64,000 nucleotides of DNA from Streptomyces sp. SLBN-118 (GTDB taxonomy: Bacteria; Actinomycetota; Actinomycetes; Streptomycetales; Streptomycetaceae), in NCBI RefSeq assembly GCF_006715635.1, contig NZ_VFNP01000001.1, positions 1,240,001-1,304,000 on the forward strand, read 5' to 3'. The notes under the pieces were generated by a model. That model was not told the origin of the DNA and ran no database searches. It worked only from the letters and a program-made list of their open reading frames with translations. A program made the position numbers and the translations under genes. The first letter of the stretch is position 1. Each line of letters opens with the position of its first letter. Shown one piece after another: positions 46,627 through 57,900 of the stretch.

Positions 46627-46910
46627 AGACGGGCGGCCGGCCCGCCGGGAGCGGCTGTTCCGGCTGGTCCACGGCGCCCTGCCACAGCAGCACTCGGTGC
46701 CTGCGCTCCCAGCGGGCCGCCCGTTCGGCACGTAGCAGCGGGTCCACCGCCCAGACGAGGTTGAACGTCACGACCAGCGGTTCGTGGGCGGCGAGTGCCG
46801 TGCCCAGTCCCGCGGGGCCCGTTCACGGCGGCGCCCACCGTCGCGGCGATCGCCCCCGAGATCCCTATCACCAGGGCGTACGCCACTTGTTTGTGTACGA
46901 ACCTGACCAT
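46586..46910 (-). pseudogene. Small membrane-anchored protein gene with an apparent frameshift
   Basis: The ATG at 46910 opens MVRFVHKQVAYALVIG and a single membrane helix. The frame then derails at the GGGG run 46814-46817 (plus strand). In the neighbouring frame the sequence continues smoothly as ALAAHEPLVVTFNLVWAVDP to a stop at 46586. Removing one base from the run restores a ~107-residue protein. It is either a pseudogene or a base-call error in a homopolymer. Confidence 0.6.
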
Positions 46911-47008
46911 GACCGCGTCCCCCTTGTACGCCACGGACGGGCACTCGGTGTCACATGCCCAGGAAGACAGCGTCACCGAGCGTCCCGGCCGATGCGTTCG
47001 CCAAGTGT

Positions 47009-47398
47009 TCAACGCCGCGGCACTCGCCGCCAGATCCATCGCGCCGCCGGCAGCAGCCCGGTGAGCACCGCGACGGCCGCAAGCGCCAGCAGCCAGTTGC
47101 GTACGTAGTCCAGCGGCAGCACCGAGGTGTTCTTCGGTGTTCCCGGCCGCAGGAGCACCGGCAGCGCGACCACCGTCAGGCAGCCCGCCACGATCAGCGC
47201 GCCGCGGACCGTTCCGCGCGCCGGAACTGCCGCGAGAAGCAGCCCCACGCCGAGGACCAGCGGGGCGACGATCCCGTCGTGCAGGACGATCGCGCCCGCC
47301 AGCCACAGCGCCACGTCCTTCAGTTGTCCCCCGGTCACCAGCAGTACGGCGCCGACAGTCATCAGGGCGAGGCCCAGCGCACCCGTCACGATCCGCAT
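47009..47398 (-). CDS. Four-helix membrane protein
   Basis: 129 residues with four hydrophobic helices (about 4-22, 28-58, 62-78, 95-115) and a basic tail WIWRRVPRR. The ATG overlaps the stop of the oxidoreductase gene (ATGA), so it is probably a partner membrane subunit. No known motif. Confidence 0.75.
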   Translation of the reverse strand: MRIVTGALGLALMTVGAVLLVTGGQLKDVALWLAGAIVLHDGIVAPLVLGVGLLLAAVPARGTVRGALIVAGCLTVVALPVLLRPGTPKNTSVLPLDYVRNWLLALAAVAVLTGLLPAARWIWRRVPRR

Positions 47399-48567
47399 CA
47401 GATGACCTCCATCCTGGCGACCCACTTGGTCTGGAGCACACCGGGCCGGTTCGGGGCGATGATGCGTGCCGGGAAGCCGTGGTCGAGCGAGAGCACCTCG
47501 CCGCCCAGGCGCAGGGCGAGCAGGCTGAGCGGATCGTCGGCGTAGTCGGCGCCCATCTCCATCACGCGGTAGGCGCCGCGCCGCTCCATCGACACGACCC
47601 GTACCGCCGTGCCGGGCCTGGCTCCGGCGCGCTCCAGCAGGTCCCGTACGCGGACGCCGGTCCACTGGGCCGACTTGCTCCAGCCCTCCACACAGGCGAT
47701 CGGCAGGGTGACGGTGGTCTGGGGCAGTGCCCGCAGTTCGTCGAGGGTGAGTTCGTAACTTCGCCTGCCGATCACGGTCAGCCGCCAGTCGGCCACGGTC
47801 AGGGCGGTCACGCCCGCGGTGGAAGCCAGACGGTTGACGGGCAGCCCCTGCGGGCCGTGGTCGGGATGTCTCGGCGCGAGCAGGTCGAAGCGCCTCAGAG
47901 GAGTGAAGGACTGACCGACGGTCGCCAGCGTCACCGCGCCGACCGCCGCGGCGACTCCGGTCAGCAGGGAGCGCCGGTCGGGCCCCTCGGCCGCCGGGAG
48001 TTCGAGCGTGCCCGGTGAGCGGCTGGTCCAATGCGCCCTGATCTCCGGGTACTTGACGGCGATGTGCAGGATCAGCGCGCCGAACAGAAGCCATGCCACA
48101 GCGAAGTGCACCGGAACGAAGGAGAACGGCCACGGGTACCACTGGACGGTGTTGAGCAATCCGGTGAACAGCTGGAACACGGCCGCTGCGACCAGGACGG
48201 CCACCGATACACGCTCCAGCGCATGGCGCACCGACTTCAGCGCGGGCCACACGAACAGCCGGGGATACACGGTCCACAGCTTGGCGAACAGCAGCGGGAT
48301 CGCCGCGATACCGCTCGCCACATGCAGCCCCTGCGTCACCCGGTAGCCCCAGGACGGGCGGCTCGGCAGGACGTTCACGAGAAAGTCCGGCGGGTGCTGG
48401 AGGTAGTGGCTGATCACGCCGGTCACAAAGCACACGGCGATCGCCAGGCCCAGCCAGCGGCCGATCGAGGTTGCCGTACGGGCGTCGTGCAGCTTGCCCG
48501 AGAAGGACGGCAAGGGGGGCGCGGACAGTCTGGGCAGTCGGGGTGGCCTGATCTTCATGTCTTCCAT
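47398..48567 (-). CDS. Molybdopterin-dependent (sulfite-oxidase-fold) membrane oxidoreductase
   Basis: 389 residues. A membrane part with four or five helices (~35-185) carries several His (VISHYLQH, LHVASGIAAI, VPVHFAVAW, LHIAVKYPE) and resembles a cytochrome b subunit. A second hydrophobic stretch (~200-225) precedes the sulfite-oxidase-type domain with PIACVEGWSKSAQWTG, where the Cys ligates the molybdenum. It should transfer electrons between the membrane and an external substrate. It is fused or linked to the small membrane protein downstream. Confidence 0.83.
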   Translation of the reverse strand: MEDMKIRPPRLPRLSAPPLPSFSGKLHDARTATSIGRWLGLAIAVCFVTGVISHYLQHPPDFLVNVLPSRPSWGYRVTQGLHVASGIAAIPLLFAKLWTVYPRLFVWPALKSVRHALERVSVAVLVAAAVFQLFTGLLNTVQWYPWPFSFVPVHFAVAWLLFGALILHIAVKYPEIRAHWTSRSPGTLELPAAEGPDRRSLLTGVAAAVGAVTLATVGQSFTPLRRFDLLAPRHPDHGPQGLPVNRLASTAGVTALTVADWRLTVIGRRSYELTLDELRALPQTTVTLPIACVEGWSKSAQWTGVRVRDLLERAGARPGTAVRVVSMERRGAYRVMEMGADYADDPLSLLALRLGGEVLSLDHGFPARIIAPNRPGVLQTKWVARMEVI

Positions 48568-48672
48568 GAGACTCCCGCCGGGGCCCGAGTGGAGCGCTCT
48601 GACACCTTACGGAATGCGGACATCAGGCGGCTGCCAGGCGTCCGGGCCTCCTCCGGCTGCCAGGCTGAGCCT

Positions 48673-50094
48673 GTGATCAACCCGCGTACGCTCACCGCCG
48701 GCGTCCTCCTGGGGGCCCTGACCGCCGCACTCGTGCTGACCGTCCGCAAGGACGGCTACTTCACCGACCCCGTCGGTCTTTCCTGGTGGTACGCCGCCTG
48801 CTGGGCGCTGTTCGCCGCGGCGGTCTTCGCGGTGCGCAGGGCCCCGGTGCGCCAGGCCGTGGTCCTGGTGATCGCGGGGGGTGTGGCGGTCGCCGCGACC
48901 GGGCTGCTGGCTCCCCCGCGTACCAGTACGGATTCGTACCGTTACGCCTGGGACGGCAGGGTGCAGGCGGCCGGCATCTCGCCGTACGACCACGCCCCGG
49001 CCGATCCCGCGCTCACCGGCCTGCGCGACGACTGGCTGTTCCCGAGCGGGGCCGCGTGTGCCGGGCCCGGCCTGGTACGCATCGCCGGGCCCGAAGGCGA
49101 GGTGCACTGCACACGGATCAACCGGCCGCAGGTGCACACCGTCTACCCGCCGGTGGCGGAAGGGTATTTCCTGCTCGTCGACTCCCTCTCGCCGGACGGT
49201 TCGCGGCACAAGGCACTGCAGGCCGGCGGTGTGGTGCTGTCGCTGGGCACCACGGCGGCGCTGCTGCTCGTCCTGCGCAGGCGCGGCGATCCCCGCCGCG
49301 CGGCGTACTGGGCCTGGTGCCCGATCGTGCCCATCGAGGCGGTGAACAACGCGCACGCCGATGTGCTCGGGGCGCTGCTGACCGTGGTGGGCCTGGGAGT
49401 GCTGGTGCGGCGGCGCATCGCGGGCGGGGCGCTGCTCGGCGCGGCGATCGCGACCAAGCTGCTGCCCGCGGTGGTGTTGCCGGGCGCCCTGTCCGGCGTA
49501 CGGCGGGTGCGGGACGCGGCAGCGGTCCTGCTGCCCGCGGCCACCGTGGTCGCGCTGACGTATCTGCCGTACGTCCTGGTCTCCAACAGCTCGGTGCTCG
49601 GCTATCTCAGCGGCTACACGGAGGAGGAGGGGTACGACGATCCCTCGGCCCGCAACCGCTACGCGCTGCTGCGGCTGGTGCTGCCGGACGACTGGGCGCT
49701 GCCCGCTGTGGTCGTGGCGATGCTGGCGGTCACCGCCCATGTCCTGCTGCACGGTGATCCCGAACGACCGTGGAGCGGCGCCCTGCTGGTCACCGGATCG
49801 GCCTTCCTGCTGCTGACTCCCGGCTACTCCTGGTACGCGTTGCTGCTGGTCGCGCTGGTGGCCCTGGACGGGAGGTGGGAGTGGCTCGCCGTGGCGGTCG
49901 CGGGTGCTGCGAAGTACGTCACCGTGAGGATGGACGCCGATCCTGACAGCTTGGGGACCTGGGTGTACGCGGCCGCGGCCGCAGTGGTGCTCGGCGGCTG
50001 CGTGCTGCGTCGTCGTCGGCCACGGCGCGCGGCACCGCGCGGTGATGACGACCGGCGGGTCAGCGCGGGTGCGGCTCAGTCGACGCGGTCGTGA
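48673..50094 (+). CDS. GT87/DUF2029-type membrane mannosyltransferase-like protein
   Basis: 473 residues from the GTG at 48673. About ten hydrophobic helices; loop 1 carries TDSYRYAWDGRVQAAGISPYDHAP, which fits the acidic active-site loop of the GT-C superfamily. AIATKLLPAVVLPG and YTEEEGYDDPSARNRYA follow. Enzymes of this group transfer mannose or arabinose from polyprenyl-phosphate donors on the outer face. Its neighbours are a sugar-epimerase operon and a redox pair. The acceptor is unknown. Confidence 0.8.
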   Translation: MINPRTLTAGVLLGALTAALVLTVRKDGYFTDPVGLSWWYAACWALFAAAVFAVRRAPVRQAVVLVIAGGVAVAATGLLAPPRTSTDSYRYAWDGRVQAAGISPYDHAPADPALTGLRDDWLFPSGAACAGPGLVRIAGPEGEVHCTRINRPQVHTVYPPVAEGYFLLVDSLSPDGSRHKALQAGGVVLSLGTTAALLLVLRRRGDPRRAAYWAWCPIVPIEAVNNAHADVLGALLTVVGLGVLVRRRIAGGALLGAAIATKLLPAVVLPGALSGVRRVRDAAAVLLPAATVVALTYLPYVLVSNSSVLGYLSGYTEEEGYDDPSARNRYALLRLVLPDDWALPAVVVAMLAVTAHVLLHGDPERPWSGALLVTGSAFLLLTPGYSWYALLLVALVALDGRWEWLAVAVAGAAKYVTVRMDADPDSLGTWVYAAAAAVVLGGCVLRRRRPRRAAPRGDDDRRVSAGAAQSTRS

Positions 50095-50140
50095 CGCGCT
50101 CCCGGACGGTCCCCTGCCGCGCTCGGGCTCACCGTCGGCA

Positions 50141-50480
50141 TCACGACGGCTGCGGTCGCTGTAGTCCCTGGAGGAGCAGTTCGATCAGTCGGCGGGGGTC
50201 ATAGCGGGGGTCGTTGTGACGTCCGATGCAGAGGTTGCCGATGCCGCGCATCAGTTCGTAGGCGTGCGTACCGGGCCTGATTTCGCCGGCGTCGTGCGTC
50301 GAAGCCGCCGCTGTCCGATTGCATCGCGTTGGCGAGTCCGTGCTTCGTGACCAGGAAATCGACGAACAGGTCGACCCACTGGCGGAGTGCCGCGAGCCAC
50401 CCCGGGGACACCGCTTGGCAGGCGGCGAGTGAAGCGCTGACGGCCGGCCCCCACCCGCTCGTACGGGTCGAATCCAAGTG
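50141..50480 (-). pseudogene. Remnant of a TetR-family regulator (C-terminal domain)
   Basis: One frame reads LDSTRTSGWGPAVSASLAACQ ... WVDLFVDFLVTKHGLANAMQSDSGGFDA, and another continues DAGEIRPGTHAYELMRGIGNLCIG ... RRLIELLLQGLQR. Together they give the C-terminal ligand-binding part of a TetR regulator, with roughly 20 or more residues deleted and a frame change at about 50300. The DNA-binding domain is missing. It lies next to the methyltransferase on the same strand. Confidence 0.65.
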
Positions 50481-50511
50481 AGCCGCAGAGGCACCACCTC
50501 TGTGGCGCGGG

Positions 50512-51321
50512 TCAGCGGCGCGCGCGGGCGAGCAACGCCGCATGCGGCAACGTCAGCACGCCGTCCTGATCTGCGAACTCCCTGCTGAACAGATCGAAGT
50601 GACGCTTGATCTCGGCGCGGATCCGGGGGGTCTGGCTCTGCACCATCTGCCCGCCGAACGCCACTCCGCTCGCAGGACCGCTCCACCACTCGTCGGCGCT
50701 TGCGCGATGATCCCAGCGCAAGGTCTCGCACACGGCCTCGCGCAACCCTGCCGCATTCATCAGGCCCCTCAGGCCGCACTCGTCACGGGGAAATTCATCT
50801 TCAGAAGCCAGTCCTGCGGGCAGGTGCGGCGGACGCACTGCTGCTCCGGCCTGGATCGCGCGGCCGATCAGAGTCTGTCCGGCGGCCGGAGGCACCGCCC
50901 AAATCGTCAACGCGATCAAACCGTTCGGCTTCACGACACGGCGCAGCTCGGCCAGGGCAATCTTGGGCCGGCCCACATGGTTCAGCACGAAGTTGGCCAC
51001 GACAGCGTCGAACTCTGCGTCGGCGAAGGGAAGCTCAGGAAGGGCGGCCACGCCCACGTCAGCCGCCGGTGCGGCCCGCGTCGCCAACTCGACCATGCTC
51101 GGCTCTGCATCCACGGCAGCCACCGTCGCACCCCGGGCGCACGCGGCGGCAGCGACCGTCCCCGGCCCGGTCCCCACATCCAGCATCCGCGCGCCCGGCC
51201 CCACCTCGGCGGCATCGAGCAACTGTGGCACCGGATAGGCGCACAGCTTGGCAAAGCTTCCGGCATAAGCGGCTCCCTGGCCCGCCCATATGAGCCGCTC
51301 ACTCTTGTCGAACGTCGTCAT
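50512..51321 (-). CDS. Class I SAM-dependent methyltransferase
   Basis: 269 residues from the ATG at 51321 (MTTFDKSERL); an upstream GTG at 51348 is possible. The SAM motif MLDVGTGPGTVAAAA lies near 43, VDAEPSMVELA near 68, the PFADAEFDAV block near 95 and VLNHVGRPKIALAELRRV near 108. A small-molecule methyltransferase of unknown substrate, adjacent to the TetR remnant. Confidence 0.85.
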   Translation of the reverse strand: MTTFDKSERLIWAGQGAAYAGSFAKLCAYPVPQLLDAAEVGPGARMLDVGTGPGTVAAAACARGATVAAVDAEPSMVELATRAAPAADVGVAALPELPFADAEFDAVVANFVLNHVGRPKIALAELRRVVKPNGLIALTIWAVPPAAGQTLIGRAIQAGAAVRPPHLPAGLASEDEFPRDECGLRGLMNAAGLREAVCETLRWDHRASADEWWSGPASGVAFGGQMVQSQTPRIRAEIKRHFDLFSREFADQDGVLTLPHAALLARARR

Positions 51322-51595
51322 CGACACCGGCGCCCTCCCCGACCTCACCCAAGATCAACTGTTGTCACGACCCTAACCCACCGCCTGATCAGTGCGGACG
51401 GCTCAGAAACCCTCGAATGAGCATGGCCAGCTCTGCTGTCTTTGCGGGCTCCTGGGCCGAAGCCGGGGAGTCTGGTCTTAACTGTCTCGGAACCGGGCGT
51501 TTATGCACGACGCGGCCCGTCGGGCGCGAGTGAGCGGAAGAAACGGGCGAATCAACGCTCTTTTCAGGGGGCAACTGTCCCGAATGTCCTGAGGG

Positions 51596-51625
51596 TTGAC
51601 TGGGCGTCACTCAAGCGATTAGAAA
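51596..51625 (+). promoter_or_regulatory. Housekeeping-type promoter of the RHS gene
   Basis: TTGACT (51596-51601), a 17-bp spacer and TTAGAA (51619-51624) resemble a principal-sigma promoter. The predicted start of transcription is near 51631, about 135 bp before the GTG of the signal-peptide ORF. Confidence 0.45.
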
Positions 51626-51715
51626 CACGCCGCCACAGCCGTGAACTGCCAGTTCTCGGCTGTGGAGCCATGAGTCACGCCGACCGGAAACCTCCGGGTC
51701 GGCTCATTCGGCGTG
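51626..51715 (+). promoter_or_regulatory. Structured 5' region: palindrome and nested hairpin
   Basis: A 33-bp near-perfect palindrome at 51633-51665 pairs CCACAGCCG and GAACTG with CAGTTC and CGGCTGTGG around one C. A second hairpin pairs ATGAG (51670-51674) with CTCAT (51703-51707) and CCGACC (51680-51685) with GGTCGG (51697-51702). CACGCCG (51626-51632) could close the whole as a 7-bp helix with CGGCGTG (51709-51715). It could be a structured leader or a protein-binding palindrome. Confidence 0.45.
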
Positions 51716-51764
51716 CCTATTTCGCATGCGGCGAATTGGCCCGCCGATGCGAAAGGGCATTGAG

Positions 51765-51923
51765 GTGAAAGTTCCGTACAGGAGATATATCTCCTGTCTG
51801 GTGGTCTCGGCGGTGGCGGGAACGCTGCTGCCGCAGGTCGCTTATGCGGCCCCGGCGTCGTCGTCGGATGACGGCGGTAAGGGGATCGTCGATCGACGGA
51901 CACCGGTATCGCCCGGTCGCTGA
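51765..51923 (+). pseudogene. Detached signal-peptide segment of the RHS protein
   Basis: From the GTG at 51765, with AAAGGG about 7 bp upstream, a frame encodes a clear Sec signal (KVPYRRYISCLVVSAVAG, cleavage near AYA-AP). It stops at 51923 after an acidic segment. It is in a different frame from the RHS body, which has a stop at 51878 when read backwards. About 60 residues usually found between signal and first domain seem to be missing, so the original gene has a deletion and frame change here. Confidence 0.6.
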
Positions 51924-51955
51924 TCAAGTTCCCGCTGAGTGAGGTCCCGGCGGGC

Positions 51956-54900
51956 GTGAAGGTCGATGCCGCCCGCCTGGAGATGTACTACGACCAGGCG
52001 CACACCACCAACTCCAACGCGGTGACCCTGGAGGCGCACCGGGCGACGGGTGCGTGGGACGAGACGACGGCGACGTGGTCCAACACCAGTGCTTTGGCGG
52101 GTGAGTTGTCCGCCACCACCGTCATGATCGATGACGGGGCTGTGGGGACGGCGGCGGTTGGCGAGTGGCCGGGGGGCACCACGACTGGTGGGGCTGCGAC
52201 CTACGACGATTTCGCGTACAACAAGAACGCGTTGACGGGTGAGTCGTACTCCTGGCAGCCGCAGGTGGCGGAGAGCGATTCCTACCGGGTGGATGTGCAC
52301 TACCCGGCGGCGGCGGACGCGGCCACGGCAGCCCCGTACACCGTGAACTACAACGGCGGTACAAAGAATTACACGGTCAACCAGACCGGTACGGGCGGGG
52401 TCTGGAAGACCCTGGATGCCGCCGAGTACAGCTTCGTCAAGGGCAACACCGGCAAGATCGTGCTGGGTGACACGGGCAGCTCGACGACGCGGACGCTGGC
52501 GGACTCGGTCCGGCTGGTGAACCCGGCTCAGATCGTGAAGCCGGTGGGCAAGTACAACCAGTGGCACAAGTTCCCGGTGACCGACACGGTCCAACGCTGG
52601 GTGTCCGGGGTCAATCCCAACTACGGGTTCGTGGTGCAGGCCAAGGACGACACCCTGGCCGGGACGCTGACCGGCGGTCCGCGCTACGAGGCGGGCGACG
52701 GCGACTACGGTGGTGAGACCTCCACCATTCCGCGCCTGACCGTCACCTACGGCAAGATCGGCACCGCGCTGAACTCCCCGACCGTGGTGCACTCCACGGG
52801 CCCGGAGCTGTCCTGGCCCGCGTATGTGAACACCAGCGGCGCGGCGAACGACGACATCGTCGAGTACCAGCTGCACCGCTCCACGCAACAGGTCTTCACC
52901 CCGTCCGCCGCGACCCTGATCGCCCCGATCGCGTCCACGGCGACCTCCTACACGGACACCACGGCGGTACCGACCCCCGACTCCAGCTCCTCGGAGATCG
53001 GGAAGTCGTACTTCTACCAGCTCGCGGTCAAGACCAAGAGCGGCGAGCTGCTCGGCTCGCCGACCCGGGTGGTGGGCATCCCCAAGGCCGGCCGGACGAT
53101 GAAGATCATCCAGGCGGGTCAGACGGACACCACGCTGTCCTCCGCGCAGCCCACCGTCAACCAGGACGCCATCCAGTCCTTCGGTGTGGGCCAGACTTGG
53201 CTGAGTGTCGGCAACAACTCCACCACGTACGGCAAGACCCGCGCGGTGCTGAAGTTCCCCACCACTGACATTCCCACCACCGCCACGGTGCTGGAGAACA
53301 AGATGTACATGTGGGGAGCGGAGACCACCAGCACCACCAACGGTGCCATCTACGAACTCCACTCACTGACCCGCGACTTCACCGAGACCCAGGCCACCTG
53401 GAACAACGCCACGTCCACCACCGCGTGGACCACCCCGGGCGGCGACATGTCCGCCACCGTCGCCGACACCGTCCCCCAGATCACCGACGAAGTCGGCCGC
53501 CACTGGTGGGACGCCACCGGCCTCATGCAGTCCTGGGTACGCACACCCGCCAACAACAAGGGCGTGGCCGTCAAGCTGAAGGACGAGACGACCACCGGCC
53601 CGCAGGAGCGCACTCTGTTCCTGTCGTCGGAGGCCTCCGACCCGCAGCTGCGCCCGTACATGCAGGTCATCTACGTCGACTCCACCACGGAGGACACGTA
53701 CTACGCGCCGCAGACGCCGGCCCGGATGACGCCGAACTCGCAGTACACGGTCGAGTTCACGGTCACCAACACCACGTCCACGACGTGGGCTGCGGGTGAG
53801 CGGGAGCTGTCGTACACCTGGAAGCTGCCCGACGGCACGGACATGACCAACGGCGGCAACCAGCTGTCGACGGCCATTCCGGCGCTGCTGCCAGGCAAGT
53901 CCGCGACCATCCAGGCGCAGGTCAAGACCCCCATCAATTCGGACAACGGCTCCAAGCGCACCGAGTACGTGCTGGGCTGGGACGTCCGCAAGATCTCGGA
54001 CGGCAGCTGGCTGTCGGCCGGGACGGGCGCCATTCCGTCGCTGAAGCAGAACGTGGCGGTGGAGGACCCGACCTCGAACGACCTGGGTCTGGAGAAGTTC
54101 TACTCCTACACCGGCAAGAACACCGGCGCCGGCTCCACGGTCATGAACAACCTGGCCTCGGGCAACAGCGTCTGGTCGTACAACGCGTTCACGAACCCGG
54201 GCCGGGGCCTGAGCACCTTCGCCCGTTTCTCGTACAACTCGCTGGACACGAGCGACACCGTCGCTGGTCACGGCTGGTCAATTCAGGCGGCAGGTCCCAT
54301 CCGACTGGGCGCCCCACTGGACTTCCACCCCAACCCGAACCCGACGGAGATCCGTCTCCCCGACGGCGACGGCACCACGCACATCTTCCGCTGGGACAGC
54401 ACCAACTCGGTGTGGAAGGCCCCCGCCGGTGTGCACTACAAGGTCACGATGAAGTCCGGCCTGGACTGCAAGCCGACCAAGGACCCAGTACCGGATGCCT
54501 GGACGCTCACCCGTCCTGACGGCACCCGCTTCCTGTTCGGCTGCGACGGCTACATGACGTCCACGGTCGACAAGAACGGCAACACGCAGACGTTCACCTA
54601 CGAGGAGCGCAAGTCCAACAACAAGCCGACCAAGTTCCTGACCTACATCACGGACCCGGCCGGCCGTCAGTCGCTGACCATCACCTACTTCAACAAGGGT
54701 GACGCGTCCTACGACTACATCAACGCCACAGGCGCCAAGGTCACCGGCACCAACCTCACCAACTCCAAGATCTACGACCACGTGAAGTCCATGACGGACA
54801 TATCCGGTCGCAAGATCTCCTTCTACTACACCGACAAGGGCCTGCTGGGGCAGTTCACCGACGGTGACGGCTTCGTGCAGCCGAAGGTGTTCAAGTTCAC

Positions 54901-57900
54901 CTACGATGCCACGCAGGGGAACAAGAACGTCAAGCTGGTCAAGGCCACCGACCCGCGCGGCAACGCCACCAACATGGCGTACTACGCGCCGCAGGCCGGT
55001 GACGACCCGAAGTACCACTGGTGGACCAAGACGATCACCGACCGTCTCAACGGGAACACCGGCTTCGCCTACGCGGTGAACGCGGGCAACACCAAGTTCG
55101 TCGACACCACGGTCACTGACGCGGAGACACACGCCACCAAGTACGTGACGGACGACTTCGGCCGCCCCGTCCAGACGACCAACGCCAAGTCCCAGACCAC
55201 CAAGATGAGCTGGGACGCGGACAACAACGTCACCTACCTCGAAGAGGCCAACAACGCCAAGACCGCGTACTGCTACGACCAGAAGACCGGCTACCCGCTG
55301 TGGTCGCGTGACGCCGAGAACAACAAGGCAGGGGTCCCGCCGTCCTCGGACTGCGCCCCGGGCACCTACCCGGCCAACGCGCAGAAGTACGAGTACCAGA
55401 CCCGGCTCGACGGCTACTCCGCCGACCTGTTCACCAAGACCTCGCCCGAGGGCCGCAAGTGGCAGTTCGGCTACGACGCCTTCGGCAACCTGAAGACGGT
55501 CACCGATCCCAAGGGGGTCGCCACCGCCACCGTGGACGACTACACCACCAAGTACGAGTACGACGGCTACGGTCAGCTGACCAAGGCGACCGACGCCAAC
55601 GGCAATCCGACGACCAACAGCAACTTCGGTCCGACGGGCTACCCGGCGACCATCACCGACGCGCTCGGCAAGTCGACTTCGTACGTGTACGACGCACGTG
55701 GCCAGGTCACCGAGGTCACCGACGCGCTGGGCAAGAAGACCACGCAGACCTACGACGTCTATGGGCGTCCGCTGGTCAACACGGTGCCCAAGGACCAGAA
55801 CACGGGCCTGCTCATCACCACGCCCGCGCCGGTGTACGACGCCAACGACAACGTCACCACGTCGACCGCGCCCAATGGTGCCGTCTCCACGGCGGTGTAC
55901 GACAAGGCCGACCACGTCAGCGAGGCGACCGTGCCGAAGGACACGGCCACCTCGGACGAGCGGAGGACGGCATACACCTACGACAAGGCCGGTCACCTCA
56001 AGACGACGACGGAGCCCAAGGGAACGCTGACCACGGCCGATCCGAACGACTACGTCACCACAAACAACTACGACGAGATCTACCAGCTCACCTCGGTGGT
56101 GAACGCCGACCAGGACAAGTTCTCCTACGAGTACGACAACGTCGGCAACGTCACCAAGGTCATCGACCCGAAGAAGAACGCCACCGCCGACACCACCGAC
56201 TACACCACCAAGTCCGACTACGACCTGAACCACCGGGTCGTCACCGCCACGGACGCCGCGGGCAAGACCACCAAGAAGGCCTACGACAAGGACTCCCTGG
56301 TCGTCTCCAACACGGACGCCGAGAACAACACCGCGCTTGTCACCTATGACGAGCGGGGCAAGCAGACCGAGGTCAAGGTCCCGTACTCGGGCACCTCGCC
56401 GATCACCTACCGCTCGACGAAGTTCGAGTACGACCAGGCCGGCAACACCACCAAGGTGATCACGCCCAGGGGCGTGGCGACGGCTGCCGCGGATGACTTC
56501 ACCGCGCGTACCGAGTACGACGCGCTGAACCGTCCGGTGAAGCAGTACCAGCCGTACGACCCGGCGGACTCCCGCTACAACAAGGCGGACGTCTACACGC
56601 GGACCGACTACGACGCGGTGGGCCGTGTCGACACGACCTCAATGCCGCCGTCGGAGGGCGAGACGGTCCGCAACGACACCACGTTCAGCTACTTCGACAA
56701 CGGCTGGGCCAAGTCGTCCACCGACCCGTGGGACATCAAGACCACTTACGACTACAACGAGTTGGGCAAGCAGACCGCTCGCACGCTCACCTCGGCCGGC
56801 GGGTCCTCGGACCGAACCATGTCGTGGTCGTACTACCCCGACGGCAAGCTGAAGTCGAAGTCCGACGACGGCGTGCCGGTGGGCAAGTCGGTGGTCCTGA
56901 ACGACAACTCCGACACGCAGAACACGTCCTCGACGGGCACCTGGGCGAGGGGCGACATCACCGGCCAGCAGGGATACGACCACCGCACGCATGCCGCGGG
57001 CAGTGGCACCGACGCGTTCACGTGGACGCTGAACATCCCGAAGGACGGCACGTACACGGCGTACGTGAAGTTCCCGAAGGTGACCGGCGCCGCGACCACG
57101 GCGAAGTACACGCTCACGCACGGTACGACGACCGAAACGGCCGTCACCAAGGACCAGAACGCGAACACCGGTACGTGGGTCAACCTCGGCTCCTACTCAC
57201 TCAAGCAGGACGAGGACACCAAGCTGAGGCTGGACCAGAACAGCGGCGGCATCGCCGTCGCCGACGCGGTGAAGCTGGTGCGGGACACGGCAGGTGATCC
57301 CGCCGACACGGAGAAGAAGTCCTTCGCGTACGCCTACGACGCCAACGCCAACCTGACGTCGATCGACGACACCTCGTCCGGGGCGAACATCGACGCCTAC
57401 ACGGTCGCCTACTCCGGTCTCAACGAGGTGCAGAAGGTCACCGAGGCGCTGTCCGGGCAGGAGAAGAAGGCCACGTCGTTCACCTACGACGCCAACGGGC
57501 AGCCGGAAACGGTCACGCACCCGGACCAGTTCTCCAAGTACACCTATGACCTGCGGGAGTTGGTGGAGAGCATCTCGGTCGGCAAGAGCGCCACGGACGC
57601 TGACCCGAAGGTCACGTCCTACACCTACACCGACCGCGCACAGAAGCTGAAGGAGACGAAGGGCAACGGCAACACCGTCGACTACACGTACTACCTGAAC
57701 GGCACCGTCGCGTCCACGACGGAGAAGAAGCCGAACGGCTCCCTGGTCGCCTCGCACTCCTATGCCTACGACCCGAACGGCAGCAAGGCGCAGGACGTCG
57801 CGAAGAAGATGAACGCCGACGACCACGCAGCGTACCTCTCCTCGACGACCGACTACACCTACGACCCTGTCGACCGGCTGGCCAAGTCGGTCAAGTCCGG

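Noticed and set aside
53363..56233. Long antisense open frames (302 and 651 codons) opposite the RHS gene
   Set aside because: They mirror codon periodicity of the repeat-rich RHS body in high-GC DNA, have no RBS or domain, and are rich in Val/Arg/Gly as expected of shadows.
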